NCBI RefSeq assembly: GCF_023016065.1
Contig: NZ_JALKAQ010000008.1
Coordinates: 79,306-143,305, forward strand
Source of the DNA: Marinobacter sp. S0848L
GTDB lineage: Bacteria > Pseudomonadota > Gammaproteobacteria > Pseudomonadales > Oleiphilaceae
Reading direction: 5' to 3'
DNA length: 64,000 nucleotides
Shown: one piece after another, positions 1-8,438 of the stretch
Layout of the letters: each line of letters opens with the position of its first letter
How positions within the stretch are numbered: position 1 is the first letter of the stretch
Translations under genes and position numbers: made by a program
Notes under the pieces: model-generated
What the model saw: the letters and a program-made list of their open reading frames with translations, nothing else
What the model was told of the DNA's origin: nothing
The model's database searches: none

Positions 1-1
1 C

Positions 2-871
2 GTTGCTACGTTTGAAGCCAAGGATATCGACAAAGTGGTGGATGCGGTGAACGCCAAAGGCTACGGCCTGACTTTCGGCATTCATAGCCGGGTGGATCGC
101 CGTATCGAGCACATCGCCAGCCGAATCAAAGTCGGTAACACTTACGTTAACCGTAACCAGATCGGTGCCATTGTCGGCTCTCAGCCGTTTGGTGGTGAAG
201 GCTTGTCTGGAACCGGCCCGAAAGCGGGTGGCCCGCAGTACGTGCGTCGCTTCATCAAGGGCGACGTTGTTGAAAAAACCGCGGGTGAGGGTAAAGCGGT
301 TGGGGCGCGTAAGGTGCAGAAGCTGATCGATCAGCTGGCCAAGCTCGATGTGCCTGCGGCAAAAGATCGCCAACAGGCTTTGAGTCCGTTCTTTGGTGAG
401 GTTCCGGCGCCGCTGGATCTCGGCTATGAAGAAATGCCAGGGCCGACCGGCGAGCAGAACCATCTGTCTTGCCACGCTCGTGGCGTTGTCTTGTGCCTAG
501 GGCCAGATGCAGACTCGGCCGTTGAACAGGCCGGTACGGCGTTGTCGCAGGGTAACAAGGTTGTCGTGGTGGCCCCGGGTGCTGAAAAAGCGCTGGCGCG
601 CGCGATCAATGCAGGGCTACCGGTTGTTGCCACTGACGGTTTGTTGGAGCCAGAGGCACTGACACAGCTTGATGGTTACGAAGCCGTTGTTAGCGTGGCT
701 GAAAAACCGTTGCTGAAACGATACCGCGACGCGCTTTCAGTACGGGACGGCGCTTTGTTGCCCGTGATCACTGAGCACACGCTGGACCAGCGTTATGTCA
801 TCGAGCGTCATCTGTGCATCGATACTACGGCTGCCGGCGGTAACGCCAGCCTGATCGCTTCGGCGGAATAA
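2..871 (+). CDS. putA: PutA C-terminal part (proline dehydrogenase / glutamate-semialdehyde dehydrogenase), 5' truncated
   Basis: The reading frame is open from the window edge, so this is the 3' end of a larger gene. The first ~85 residues are the end of an aldehyde dehydrogenase domain of the L-glutamate-gamma-semialdehyde dehydrogenase type, with the stretches GNTYVNRNQIGAIVGSQPFG and GTGPKAGGPQYVRRF that are characteristic of PutA. The rest (~200 residues) matches the extra C-terminal domain of long-form PutA proteins. PutA oxidises proline to glutamate at the inner membrane and passes electrons to quinone; the DNA-binding and proline dehydrogenase parts lie outside the window. A strong hairpin follows the stop. 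Confidence 0.93.
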   Translation, partial: VATFEAKDIDKVVDAVNAKGYGLTFGIHSRVDRRIEHIASRIKVGNTYVNRNQIGAIVGSQPFGGEGLSGTGPKAGGPQYVRRFIKGDVVEKTAGEGKAVGARKVQKLIDQLAKLDVPAAKDRQQALSPFFGEVPAPLDLGYEEMPGPTGEQNHLSCHARGVVLCLGPDADSAVEQAGTALSQGNKVVVVAPGAEKALARAINAGLPVVATDGLLEPEALTQLDGYEAVVSVAEKPLLKRYRDALSVRDGALLPVITEHTLDQRYVIERHLCIDTTAAGGNASLIASAE

Positions 872-901
872 TCGCCGTTCAGGCTTGGGTTTAGAGGAAC
901 C

Positions 902-959
902 TCTGCAGCGTTTGTTCAGTAATATTGAACAGATGCTGCAGATTTCTTTATTATTTTTT
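902..959 (+). terminator. Rho-independent terminator after putA
   Basis: CTGCAGC (903-909) pairs with GCTGCAG (935-941), with an inner TGTTCA/TGAACA stem (913-918 with 926-931), followed by a T-rich tail up to 959. It lies 30 bases after the putA stop. Confidence 0.8.
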
Positions 960-1021
960 GATGGTTTCAGCGTCTATAGTAAGTGACTAACTCGCAAACC
1001 TGACGTGAAAGGAACTATAGT

Positions 1022-1585
1022 ATGTCTCTCAAGCTTCAAACGATTATCTGCAGTACTCGCCCGGGGCGTGTTGGCTCTTCTGTTGCCGAGTGGTTCAGCA
1101 CTGTGGCAGACGAGCAGGCTGGGTTTGAAAACGAGTTGATTGATCTGGCCGATTTCAACCTGCCGGTTTACGACGAGCCCAATCACCCGCGTATGCAGAA
1201 GTACGAGCACGACCATACCAAAGCATGGTCGGAGAGCGTGTCGAAAGCAGATGCTTTCGTGTTCGTGATTCCCGAATACAACTTCTGCCCGCCACCGTCT
1301 TTCATTAATGCGGTGAACTACCTGTTCAACGAATGGAATTACAAGCCTTGTGCCTTTGTAAGTTACGGCGGTGTTTCTGGCGGCCTTCGTTCCGCACAAA
1401 CGGCCAAACAACTGGTGACCACGGTGAAAATGATGCCAATGACTGAGGGGGTTATGGTTCAGATGCCGTGGGAAAAGCTGGACGAGAACGGCAAGTTCCA
1501 AGCGGAAGAAGTGCACACGCAATCTGCGAACGTCACGCTGGAAGAGCTGGCGAAGTGGGCGCAAGCGTTGAAAACGATGCGCTAA
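1022..1585 (+). CDS. NADPH-dependent FMN reductase family flavoprotein
   Basis: A 187-aa flavodoxin-fold protein of the NADPH-dependent FMN reductase / chromate-quinone reductase family (PF03358). The N-terminal stretch IICSTRPGRVGSSVAEWF is the usual phosphate-binding loop for FMN (T/S-x-R-x-x-R/S). The region VIPEYNFCPPPSFINAVNYL corresponds to the family's P-E-Y-N-x-x-x-P-x-x-x-K/N-A motif that contacts the isoalloxazine ring, and YGGVSGG is the third conserved segment. It is likely a cytosolic soluble quinone or flavin reductase; the natural substrate cannot be told from sequence. It is a single-gene unit between two terminators. Confidence 0.9.
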   Translation: MSLKLQTIICSTRPGRVGSSVAEWFSTVADEQAGFENELIDLADFNLPVYDEPNHPRMQKYEHDHTKAWSESVSKADAFVFVIPEYNFCPPPSFINAVNYLFNEWNYKPCAFVSYGGVSGGLRSAQTAKQLVTTVKMMPMTEGVMVQMPWEKLDENGKFQAEEVHTQSANVTLEELAKWAQALKTMR

Positions 1586-1600
1586 GAAGCTTCAAGCTAA

Positions 1601-1627
1601 AAAACCGGGCAGCAGCCCGGTTTTTTT
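1601..1627 (+). terminator. Rho-independent terminator
   Basis: AAAACCGGGC, loop AGCA, GCCCGGTTTTTTT: a compact GC stem with a T run just after the FMN reductase stop. The A-rich left arm lets it work on both strands. Confidence 0.9.
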
Positions 1628-1766
1628 ATGGTTAATGAAAGCGGCAAGGCTTCGTTAACTAGTCGCTAACCGGGTTTTCAGTCATCAGAGTTGAAAAAAT
1701 CCGGCTCCGGAACCGACAGGGATCATCAAAGGGGAGCTCGAAGGCCCACCAAACCGAATACAGGCC

Positions 1767-1976
1767 CTAGCGGGAGATCGAATGGTAGAGTTCGATCGCA
1801 TCTTCTTTGGAGCGCACAATGTATCGGTGGGGTTCCGGGTCTCTCCATTCGGCGCAGCGCACCACCTGGCAATTGTTTCTGTCAGTGGTTTCATTGACAC
1901 ATTGCCTTTTGGGGGCGCGGTTGCGGGGGTAGTCCCAGGACGCTTTAAAGGCAGGCATCAGTTCCACGCCTAGCCA
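1767..1976 (-). CDS. Small hypothetical protein, possible island remnant
   Basis: A short minus-strand frame of about 69 residues. A GTG at 1974-1976 and an in-frame ATG at 1965-1967 are the possible starts. The protein is rich in charged residues, Trp and Cys (AEWRDPEPHRYIVRSKEDAIE) and resembles no family I recognise. It follows the next ORF in another frame, so the pair may be two overlapping small genes or one gene broken by a frameshift. It sits in the decayed left part of the accessory island. Confidence 0.35.
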   Translation of the reverse strand, partial: WLGVELMPAFKASWDYPRNRAPKRQCVNETTDRNNCQVVRCAEWRDPEPHRYIVRSKEDAIELYHSISR

Positions 1977-2485
1977 GTCTTGAAGTATTGGGGGTAAGCG
2001 GTTTCTATGGTGACTGCTTTAAACTTATACCGGCCGGATTGATCGGCCGGCAAAGTGACAGACATTTTTGACACGCCGTTGACGGATACCAGATACCACC
2101 CATCGGGTGAGGTAGTCTTGGCTGGTGTTTCCCGTCTTTCCCTCTCCCGAATCCGGGCTTTGGCTGCGGCCAGTCCACGCTCATTCGCGGCTTTTTGTGC
2201 GCGCTCCAGAAGCCTCGCCATGGCGTCAAACGATATCGCTTCTTCACAATAATCCGGATACAGCGTTGAGCGCTCTTTGCTCTCATCAGGGAATCTTTCG
2301 TCTCTGCCTTGATCAGAAAATCGATTGAGTCTTGGCGGACTGCCTGTTCGTATGTCGCCTGCCTTCGAAAATTGCCCTGACGGAGAGTATAGGCTGAAGC
2401 TAGGTAACAGCGGCAGATTAATTGTGACCGCCTGCAAGTCATCCCACCACCGAACGCCCTTGTCAGGGCGCCGCTGGACGACCAT
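1970..2485 (-). CDS. Hypothetical protein, possibly degenerate
   Basis: A 171-aa minus-strand frame. The C-terminal half looks protein-like: a charged helical stretch (MARLLERAQKAANERGLAAA) followed by a strand-rich tail. The N-terminal ~60 residues look less convincing. A competing frame (2005-2442) gives a more plausible N-terminal section, which suggests a frameshift near 2270. No family is recognised, and no clear ribosome site decides the start. Confidence 0.35.
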   Translation of the reverse strand: MVVQRRPDKGVRWWDDLQAVTINLPLLPSFSLYSPSGQFSKAGDIRTGSPPRLNRFSDQGRDERFPDESKERSTLYPDYCEEAISFDAMARLLERAQKAANERGLAAAKARIRERERRETPAKTTSPDGWYLVSVNGVSKMSVTLPADQSGRYKFKAVTIETAYPQYFKTG

Positions 2486-2580
2486 GCAAAGAACTAAACT
2501 TCCGCCACTGTTATTCAGTCACTTACCCTCTAAAATCCACACAAAGTGCTAAATAGGCTAAGAGTAGACTCGAGAATTGG

Positions 2581-2977
2581 GTGCTCCTTCCGGTGACCTG
2601 CTCCAAACTCACCAGTGATGCCCTTACTGGTGGGAGCCTAGAAAAGCTTGAGCGGTATATGAAGCTTGCATTAAGGGCTCAGAACCAGGCTAGGGCCACC
2701 CTGCAAACGTTGGTCGAACTGAAAGCTCCAAAGAGGGTTGCCTTCGTTCAGCAGGCCAACTGTAGTGGTTCAATGATTCCGGACACCAGAGCGGAGAGCA
2801 AGGCAGGCGGAACTCATAAGGCATTGGCAGCCGTGGAAGCACAGCACTGGCCCTAATACAGAAGAAGGGAAAGCGACTGTCTCTCGCAATGCCTGGAAAG
2901 GTGGAGTGAGGCCCCAGCTGCGCGAATTGGCAAAGACGCTTAAAGGACTGGAGCAGCAGCGGCGGGAACTTTTATAG
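2581..2977 (+). pseudogene. Frameshifted remnant of a mobile-element-associated conserved protein
   Basis: The first frame (GTG at 2581, stop at 2856) contains ERYMKLALRAQNQARATLQT and LKAPKRVAFVQQAN. I recognise these from a conserved hypothetical family carried by many proteobacterial mobile elements, where it normally runs on to a C-terminal block. That block, NAWKGGVRPQLRELAKTLKG, is present here at about 2888-2977 but in the next frame (frame 2 instead of frame 1). The gene is therefore broken by a frameshift, and its middle is poorly conserved. It is a fossil marker of an integrated element. Confidence 0.6.
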
Positions 2978-3027
2978 GCTCCCGCCAGCCTATGTGTCCT
3001 ACATGTCCAGCGTTGCTCGTTAGGGTG

Positions 3028-4422
3028 TTAGTGGCCGTAGGGGGCGTCATCACGGCTAGAGCGGTATCCAAGCAGGCTGATCGTAGCTCCTACCATGTTC
3101 ATATAGTTTGACCGAAACCGGCTGTTAGAGAGCTCAGTGGCAGCAGTAAGAACGGGCATCCAATAATCCACTTGGCTCGGTGATGCGTTGTCTTCCTCTA
3201 CACGCTGCTGGGCACTTTGTTTAAGGCTTGATATGCCTCCTTGCCCTTCAAGTAAAAGTGTTATCACAGCCCTAAAATAACCCTCCTCATGAAAGGATTC
3301 TCTGAAAATTAGTTTGGTGTGAGGGCAGATATGTTCCCATGCTTCCGCCGCTGATATTTTCTTATTAAGAAGTGACTCGAAAATGCTGGCGTTCCTTTGT
3401 TTTTGTACCAGTAGCCAAAGAATGACCCGGGAGAGTAACGGTGGTAGCTGGGAGTTTGAGGCGTATACGGCACCGGATTCCATTAACAGACGTTCAATCT
3501 CGCGCATGGAAAGGTTGTAAGATTTTGCCAGTCGAGCGATAAAATCCGCCGAGAATGCGTTTCCCTCAGAATTGGATAGACCGCGGCCCTCAAAAATGGA
3601 TTCCATACCAAGACGGTGGATTGTATTCAGGCAAAACTGCTCTAAGTCGGGTTCGGGTAACGTTAACTGAAGATGGAAAAATTTGTTGAGATAGCGGTGC
3701 CCATCATACCCCTGTCCATAATGTCCCTTTATAGTTTCTCCCAGTTGGTCAATATCCACACCGATGACAAAGACGACACCATCGACATTGAAAAAATGTT
3801 TGATTGATTCAAGGAGTTCCACAGCATAGTTTGGGCGGCAGCGATCCAGCTCATCCACGATTATGACGAGAGGAAACTCGTTGCCTTCATCCTCAAGCTT
3901 CTTGGCGAACTCGGTGAGCGAGTCCCTGAATCGGGCTGCTGAGTGTTTAGCATTCTCGTGATCTGCCAGTTTCTTCTCGACCAGCTTTGCTGCGAGATCG
4001 TCCACGCCGTTGATGTCCACTATGCCACCAGTCAGAACCCGCACAGCGAGCGGTGCTACGTGCCGTAGTAGCTCCCCGCCCTTGGCCTTAATCTGTTCAA
4101 TCGACGGGGATTCGCTATCGTCATCGTCAGTCAGCTGTCCGCTCAGTTCCTGAATCAAAGCAACAAGGGCGTCGTGTGTGTAATCAACTTCCCAGGCGCT
4201 AAACTTGACCACCTTTGCTCCCTGCGACCGGAGCGACGCTGACCACATATCCAGAAAGCTGGTCTTTCCCGTCCCCCACGCGGCTGTGAGGGAAATTACA
4301 GCTGGCCCCTCAGCTTGCTTGACGAGATTGGTAAGCCGTTCCCCGGTATCGCTGAGCTCGAAGGCACTGGATGCCCACGGGTCGTTGTCTTCAATTTCCA
4401 GTTTTTGTGGCTCGAATCGCAT
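3028..4422 (-). CDS. KAP family P-loop NTPase
   Basis: A 464-aa KAP-type ATPase (PF07693). Walker A is AAWGTGKTS at residues 47-55. Walker B is LVIIVDELDRCRP at about 185-197, the Asp-Glu-Leu-Asp-Arg form typical of KAP proteins. Two short hydrophobic stretches occur between them (about 120-135) without a strong membrane anchor. KAP NTPases are frequent in anti-phage islands, for example QatA, and in membrane-associated signalling. The gene is transcribed away from the methyltransferase gene with 193 bases between the two start codons, so it may be a partner or a separate defence gene. The start ATG has GGAG 11 bases upstream. Confidence 0.85.
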   Translation of the reverse strand: MRFEPQKLEIEDNDPWASSAFELSDTGERLTNLVKQAEGPAVISLTAAWGTGKTSFLDMWSASLRSQGAKVVKFSAWEVDYTHDALVALIQELSGQLTDDDDSESPSIEQIKAKGGELLRHVAPLAVRVLTGGIVDINGVDDLAAKLVEKKLADHENAKHSAARFRDSLTEFAKKLEDEGNEFPLVIIVDELDRCRPNYAVELLESIKHFFNVDGVVFVIGVDIDQLGETIKGHYGQGYDGHRYLNKFFHLQLTLPEPDLEQFCLNTIHRLGMESIFEGRGLSNSEGNAFSADFIARLAKSYNLSMREIERLLMESGAVYASNSQLPPLLSRVILWLLVQKQRNASIFESLLNKKISAAEAWEHICPHTKLIFRESFHEEGYFRAVITLLLEGQGGISSLKQSAQQRVEEDNASPSQVDYWMPVLTAATELSNSRFRSNYMNMVGATISLLGYRSSRDDAPYGH

Positions 4423-4615
4423 TAGTCCATATGCTCCGTAATGTGGGTGTTCAAATAGCTGGTGCCGAGCTAGGCGCCGGCGGTTAGGTAGCTTGCTCGC
4501 TTGTCTGTTCCCTTTTCTATCACTTCTCTAGATCGGCTGGTAGACTTTCCTGTTGATCACTATTCTGGTTTCAACTAAATCAGTACCTTACGAGATTTTT
4601 GAAGGTGTATTGTCA

Positions 4616-7393
4616 ATGAACGCAGTAGAAATCGAAGAAGCAATATCCGATCTCGCCCTGGAGGCATTCGATAAAGACGAGTTTCCCTTCGCATTCCTGC
4701 GTGCCTTTGGCAACAAAGAAACCACTATAAAGCGGCTGAGAGCTGGCACCACCAACAAATCCGATCTTGGGGGCGTGTTACAGACCAACAACATCCACAT
4801 TGCGGTGGCCGATACTGGAGAGGTTACACAGAAGCTGGGTGAGCTCAGGGAAAGCCCTGCCACTGCCCGAGCTAAAGCGCGGTTTGTCCTCTCTACAGAC
4901 GGCGCTAATTTTGAGGCTGAGGATCTGGAAACGGGTGAAACGGTTGCCTGTGAGTACCAACAGTTCCCTGACCACTTCGGTTTCTTCCTGCCGCTGGCGG
5001 GCATTTCTACCGTAAAGCAGCTGCGTGATAGCTCCTTTGATATACGAGCCACCAGCCGCCTGAACCGCCTTTATGTTGAACTGCTGAAAGACAACCCGGA
5101 CTGGGGCGGCAGCGAGCAACGCCACGAAATGAACCACTTCATGGCCAGGCTTATCTTCTGCTTCTTTGCCGAAGACACGGATATTTTTGCCGGTGAAAGC
5201 CTGTTCACGGACACCATAGAGCAGATGAGTGCCCGGGATTCTTCCAATACCCATGAAGTGATCAGCGAAGTCTTCCGGGCCATGAACACCCGGGCAGCTG
5301 ATCGCCAGGCTGCGGGTCTGCCAAGGTGGACAGAGCGTTTCCCCTATGTGAATGGCGGTTTGTTCTCCGGAAGTGTTCAAGTTCCAAAGTTCAGCAAGAT
5401 CGCCCGTTCCTACCTCCTTCACATCGGGAATCTGGACTGGACTCAGATTAACCCAGATATCTTCGGTTCGATGATCCAGGCGGTTGCCGATGATGAGGAA
5501 CGGGGCTCGCTAGGAATGCATTACACCAGCGTTCCAAACATCCTCAAGGTGTTAAACCCGCTGTTCCTCGATGATCTTCGTGAGAAGTTGGATGAGGCTG
5601 GTGATAGCCCTCGTAAGCTGCTGAACCTCCGTAATCGAATGGCCCGGATTCGTGTGTTTGATCCAGCATGTGGCTCCGGAAACTTCCTGGTAATCGCTTA
5701 TAAGCAGATGCGAGAGATTGAGAACGAGATCAATGAACGACGGGGTGAGCCGGGGCGGAAAAGTGATATTCCACTGACAAATTTCCGAGGTATTGAGCTG
5801 CGTGATTTCTCAGCTGAGATTGCTCGGCTGGCATTGATAATTGCCGAGTATCAGTGCGATGTCGTTTACCGGGGACAAAAAGAAGCATTGCAAGAATTTC
5901 TGCCATTAGACGCTGAGAATTGGATTACCTGCGGCAACGCATTACAGTTGGACTGGCTGAGTGTATGTCCTCCCACCGGAGCAGGGATCAAGCTCCAATC
6001 TGACGATCTTTTTGAAACGCCACTGACCCAGGCCCAGATTGATTTTGAGAACGAAGGTGGTGAAACATATATATGTGGGAACCCCCCGTACATTGGAGAT
6101 AAGAAACAGACAAAGGAACAGAAAGAGGAATCCAGGTCTGTCCTTGAGCGCTACACAAAAAGCTGGAAATCACTAGACTATGTAGCTGGTTGGTTTATCA
6201 AAGCTGCCGAGTATGGTTTGCAGACAGAAACAGCTTCGGCATTCGTTACAACGAATTCTATCTGTCAGGGACAGCAAGTTCCGGTGCTGTGGCCGATACT
6301 ATTCAAACTTGGCTATGAGATATCATTCGCCCACACTTCTTTTAAGTGGTCTAACTTAGCCAGTCACAATGCTGGCGTGACGGTAATAATAGTTGCAATT
6401 TCAAATCAGCCTATCCTTCGGAAGAAGATTTTCTATCACGATGGGAGCAAGGGTGAAGCAAGTGTGAGAGTTGCCGGAAATATAAATGCGTACCTTTTAG
6501 ACGGGAAGAGTGAAATAGTTAGTGCCTCCCGGAAGCCTATTTCTGATATTCCTGAGATGCTGCTTGGAAACTTCCCAAAAGATGGTGGGAACTTAATAAT
6601 AAGTGAGCAAGAACGGCAAGGCCTCGATAGTGTGGCAAAGAAGTTCGTTCGTCCGATATTTGGGGGGAGTGAGTTCATTCAGGGAAAGGCGAGATTTTGT
6701 TTTTGGGTGCCAGAATCAGAATTGGAAACAGCACTTCAGAGCAAAGACTTAGCAAGACGCTTTGAGAAAGTCAGAGCTGTGCGGCTTGAGAGCAAAAAGC
6801 CATCAACGGTTAAGTGGGCAGATCAACCACATAGGTTTGTAGAAATTCGGTCTCCAGAGTACCAGCATGCCATTGTTGTCCCTCGGGTGAGTTCAGAGGG
6901 GCGAGCATACATGCCGGTTGGACAATTGCCGCCTAATTCGGTTGTGACAGAAGCATTTGCCCTGTATGACGCTCCGCTTTGGTGCTTGGCAATTATCGCT
7001 TCAAAGCTACATTTGTTGTGGATTAAAACAATTTGCGGACAACTAGAAACTCGGATCAGATATTCGAACACACTTGGTTGGAATACATTTCCGGTTCCTG
7101 TTCTCACGGAAAAAAATCGGCAAGATCTTACTCGATGTGCGGAGAACATCTTGCTTAAAAGGGAAGGATATTTTCCGAGTTCAATTGCCGACCTATATGA
7201 CTCAGTTAAGTCCCCGAAGGAGCTTTTGGACGCGCATGAAAAAAATGATGAAGTTTTAGAGCGAATATACATTGGCCGCCGATTCAAGAATGACACAGAG
7301 CGCTTGGAGAAGCTGTTCAGTCTATACACAAAAATGTCGCCTTCCTCGGCCTTGAACAAGAATCCGAGTCAGAGAGGATCTAATGGGCGGTGA
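4616..7393 (+). CDS. MmeI-like class I SAM-dependent DNA methyltransferase
   Basis: A 925-aa N6-adenine-type DNA methyltransferase of the MmeI-like group. The SAM-binding motif DPACGSGNFL lies near residue 349, and the catalytic motif GNPPY lies with its Asn near 489. Before them are the family's N-terminal and helical-spacer regions (FDKDEFPFAFLRAFGNKETT; MARLIFCFFAEDTDIF). After them comes the target-recognition region. I do not see the D-x(n)-E-x-K nuclease signature that MmeI itself carries at its N terminus, so DNA cleavage may come from the downstream genes. The start at 4616 is preferred because GAAGG lies upstream; an upstream in-frame ATG at 4553 has no such site. Its 3' half is clearly more AT-rich than the 5' half. 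Confidence 0.92.
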   Translation: MNAVEIEEAISDLALEAFDKDEFPFAFLRAFGNKETTIKRLRAGTTNKSDLGGVLQTNNIHIAVADTGEVTQKLGELRESPATARAKARFVLSTDGANFEAEDLETGETVACEYQQFPDHFGFFLPLAGISTVKQLRDSSFDIRATSRLNRLYVELLKDNPDWGGSEQRHEMNHFMARLIFCFFAEDTDIFAGESLFTDTIEQMSARDSSNTHEVISEVFRAMNTRAADRQAAGLPRWTERFPYVNGGLFSGSVQVPKFSKIARSYLLHIGNLDWTQINPDIFGSMIQAVADDEERGSLGMHYTSVPNILKVLNPLFLDDLREKLDEAGDSPRKLLNLRNRMARIRVFDPACGSGNFLVIAYKQMREIENEINERRGEPGRKSDIPLTNFRGIELRDFSAEIARLALIIAEYQCDVVYRGQKEALQEFLPLDAENWITCGNALQLDWLSVCPPTGAGIKLQSDDLFETPLTQAQIDFENEGGETYICGNPPYIGDKKQTKEQKEESRSVLERYTKSWKSLDYVAGWFIKAAEYGLQTETASAFVTTNSICQGQQVPVLWPILFKLGYEISFAHTSFKWSNLASHNAGVTVIIVAISNQPILRKKIFYHDGSKGEASVRVAGNINAYLLDGKSEIVSASRKPISDIPEMLLGNFPKDGGNLIISEQERQGLDSVAKKFVRPIFGGSEFIQGKARFCFWVPESELETALQSKDLARRFEKVRAVRLESKKPSTVKWADQPHRFVEIRSPEYQHAIVVPRVSSEGRAYMPVGQLPPNSVVTEAFALYDAPLWCLAIIASKLHLLWIKTICGQLETRIRYSNTLGWNTFPVPVLTEKNRQDLTRCAENILLKREGYFPSSIADLYDSVKSPKELLDAHEKNDEVLERIYIGRRFKNDTERLEKLFSLYTKMSPSSALNKNPSQRGSNGR

Positions 7394-8171
7394 AGTGCTG
7401 TTTCAAATGTGGGAATCTTTTCGTCAATCTTTGATTGCCGCTCACCTTTTCTACGTCAAGCAGGCGCGACAACGCTTGTTGTCACAATTCGAAGACATTG
7501 AGGGTGAAGCTGACAAAGCTGCCGAGGTTTGGTTAGTTAATCATTCCCACCGATTTGATCCAGACGTTCATGTTCCTGGAGAATTTGAGGAACGTGCGTT
7601 TGATGCTGGTATCGAGTTTTATCAACTGTTGACAGAGATGAGAGACCGGACGCTTCTGAGTGTGGTTTCGGGAATGTATCACGAGTGGGATAAGCATTTT
7701 CGTCAGTGGTTGGTTAATGAGATAAAGCATTGGCACAGAGGTGATGTCGTTGCTTTTAAAGTATGGACTGTAGACCTTGGCAAGTTGACAGAATTGTTGG
7801 CTTCGGTTGGCTGGGATCCTCGTGGTAAGGATTATTTCGATAAGCTCGACGCTTGTCGTTTAGTTGTAAATGTTTATAAACATGGAAATGGCAACTCTCT
7901 GAGTGAATTGAAAGAAAAATATCCTGATTATCTTTCTGATCCGGCCAGTAACTTGAAAGGGCCTTTCGGTGGATTGGAGTTCTTGGATCACAATCATCTT
8001 TACGTTAGTGACCAGCAGTTACAGGAGTTTGCCGATGCGATTGTTGAATTTTGGAAAGACGTACCGAGTACTATCTTTGATAGCGCAGACATAACTGCGC
8101 CTGTTTGGTTTGACAAAGCTCGGGCCAAGGACGTTGAAGCGGCACAAGAGAGCAAAGGAGGTCGTGGATGA
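7383..8171 (+). CDS. Uncharacterised protein in restriction-like operon
   Basis: 262 aa, start overlapping the end of the methyltransferase gene by 11 bases, with GAGAGGA 5 bases upstream of the ATG. No family is recognised with certainty. It is helical throughout. Residues 159-168 (RLVVNVYKHG) resemble the Arg...His segment of HEPN-like and related helical domains, but the spacing is R-x7-H, not the canonical R-x4-6-H, so this is only a hint. It is very AT-rich (17 of 60 bases are G or C at 7861-7920), unlike the helicase gene after it. Tight coupling to the methyltransferase suggests it belongs to the same complex, perhaps as a specificity or effector subunit. Confidence 0.8.
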   Translation: MGGEVLFQMWESFRQSLIAAHLFYVKQARQRLLSQFEDIEGEADKAAEVWLVNHSHRFDPDVHVPGEFEERAFDAGIEFYQLLTEMRDRTLLSVVSGMYHEWDKHFRQWLVNEIKHWHRGDVVAFKVWTVDLGKLTELLASVGWDPRGKDYFDKLDACRLVVNVYKHGNGNSLSELKEKYPDYLSDPASNLKGPFGGLEFLDHNHLYVSDQQLQEFADAIVEFWKDVPSTIFDSADITAPVWFDKARAKDVEAAQESKGGRG

Positions 8172-8438
8172 ATGGGGTGGTTATTTTAGCCCCGACACCG
8201 GCCAGGTCCAGCCGTGTCTTGGGGCTGCGAGAGGGGATGTTTCGTTGTCCCTGCTGGAAATAACTGAGGTAACCCAGATCACAAAACGCAGCCTGTTACT
8301 CCTCGCCAAGGGCATCGCTCAAAGTGGCGGGTTAATCTTGGCGTCAACTGTCAAGGAATCCTTGATGGTTCGAGTTGGGATATTTGCTAGCCCCGTATGC
8401 CAGATAAACCCCAGACTGGGTTTAATAAGGAATTACTG

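Noticed and set aside
2005..2442. Alternative minus-strand frame over the hypothetical ORF at 1970-2485
   Set aside because: Its second half is implausible (many Cys, Arg and Pro); only its first half looks protein-like, which I used as a sign of a frameshift.
3028..4422. Reading the KAP NTPase as QatA of a Qat defence system
   Set aside because: The QatB, QatC and QatD partners are absent; only the NTPase family is shared.
8167..8438. Short frames between the 262-aa gene and the helicase gene
   Set aside because: Products are unrecognised and no good ribosome site is present; 267 bases of spacer or remnant is more likely.
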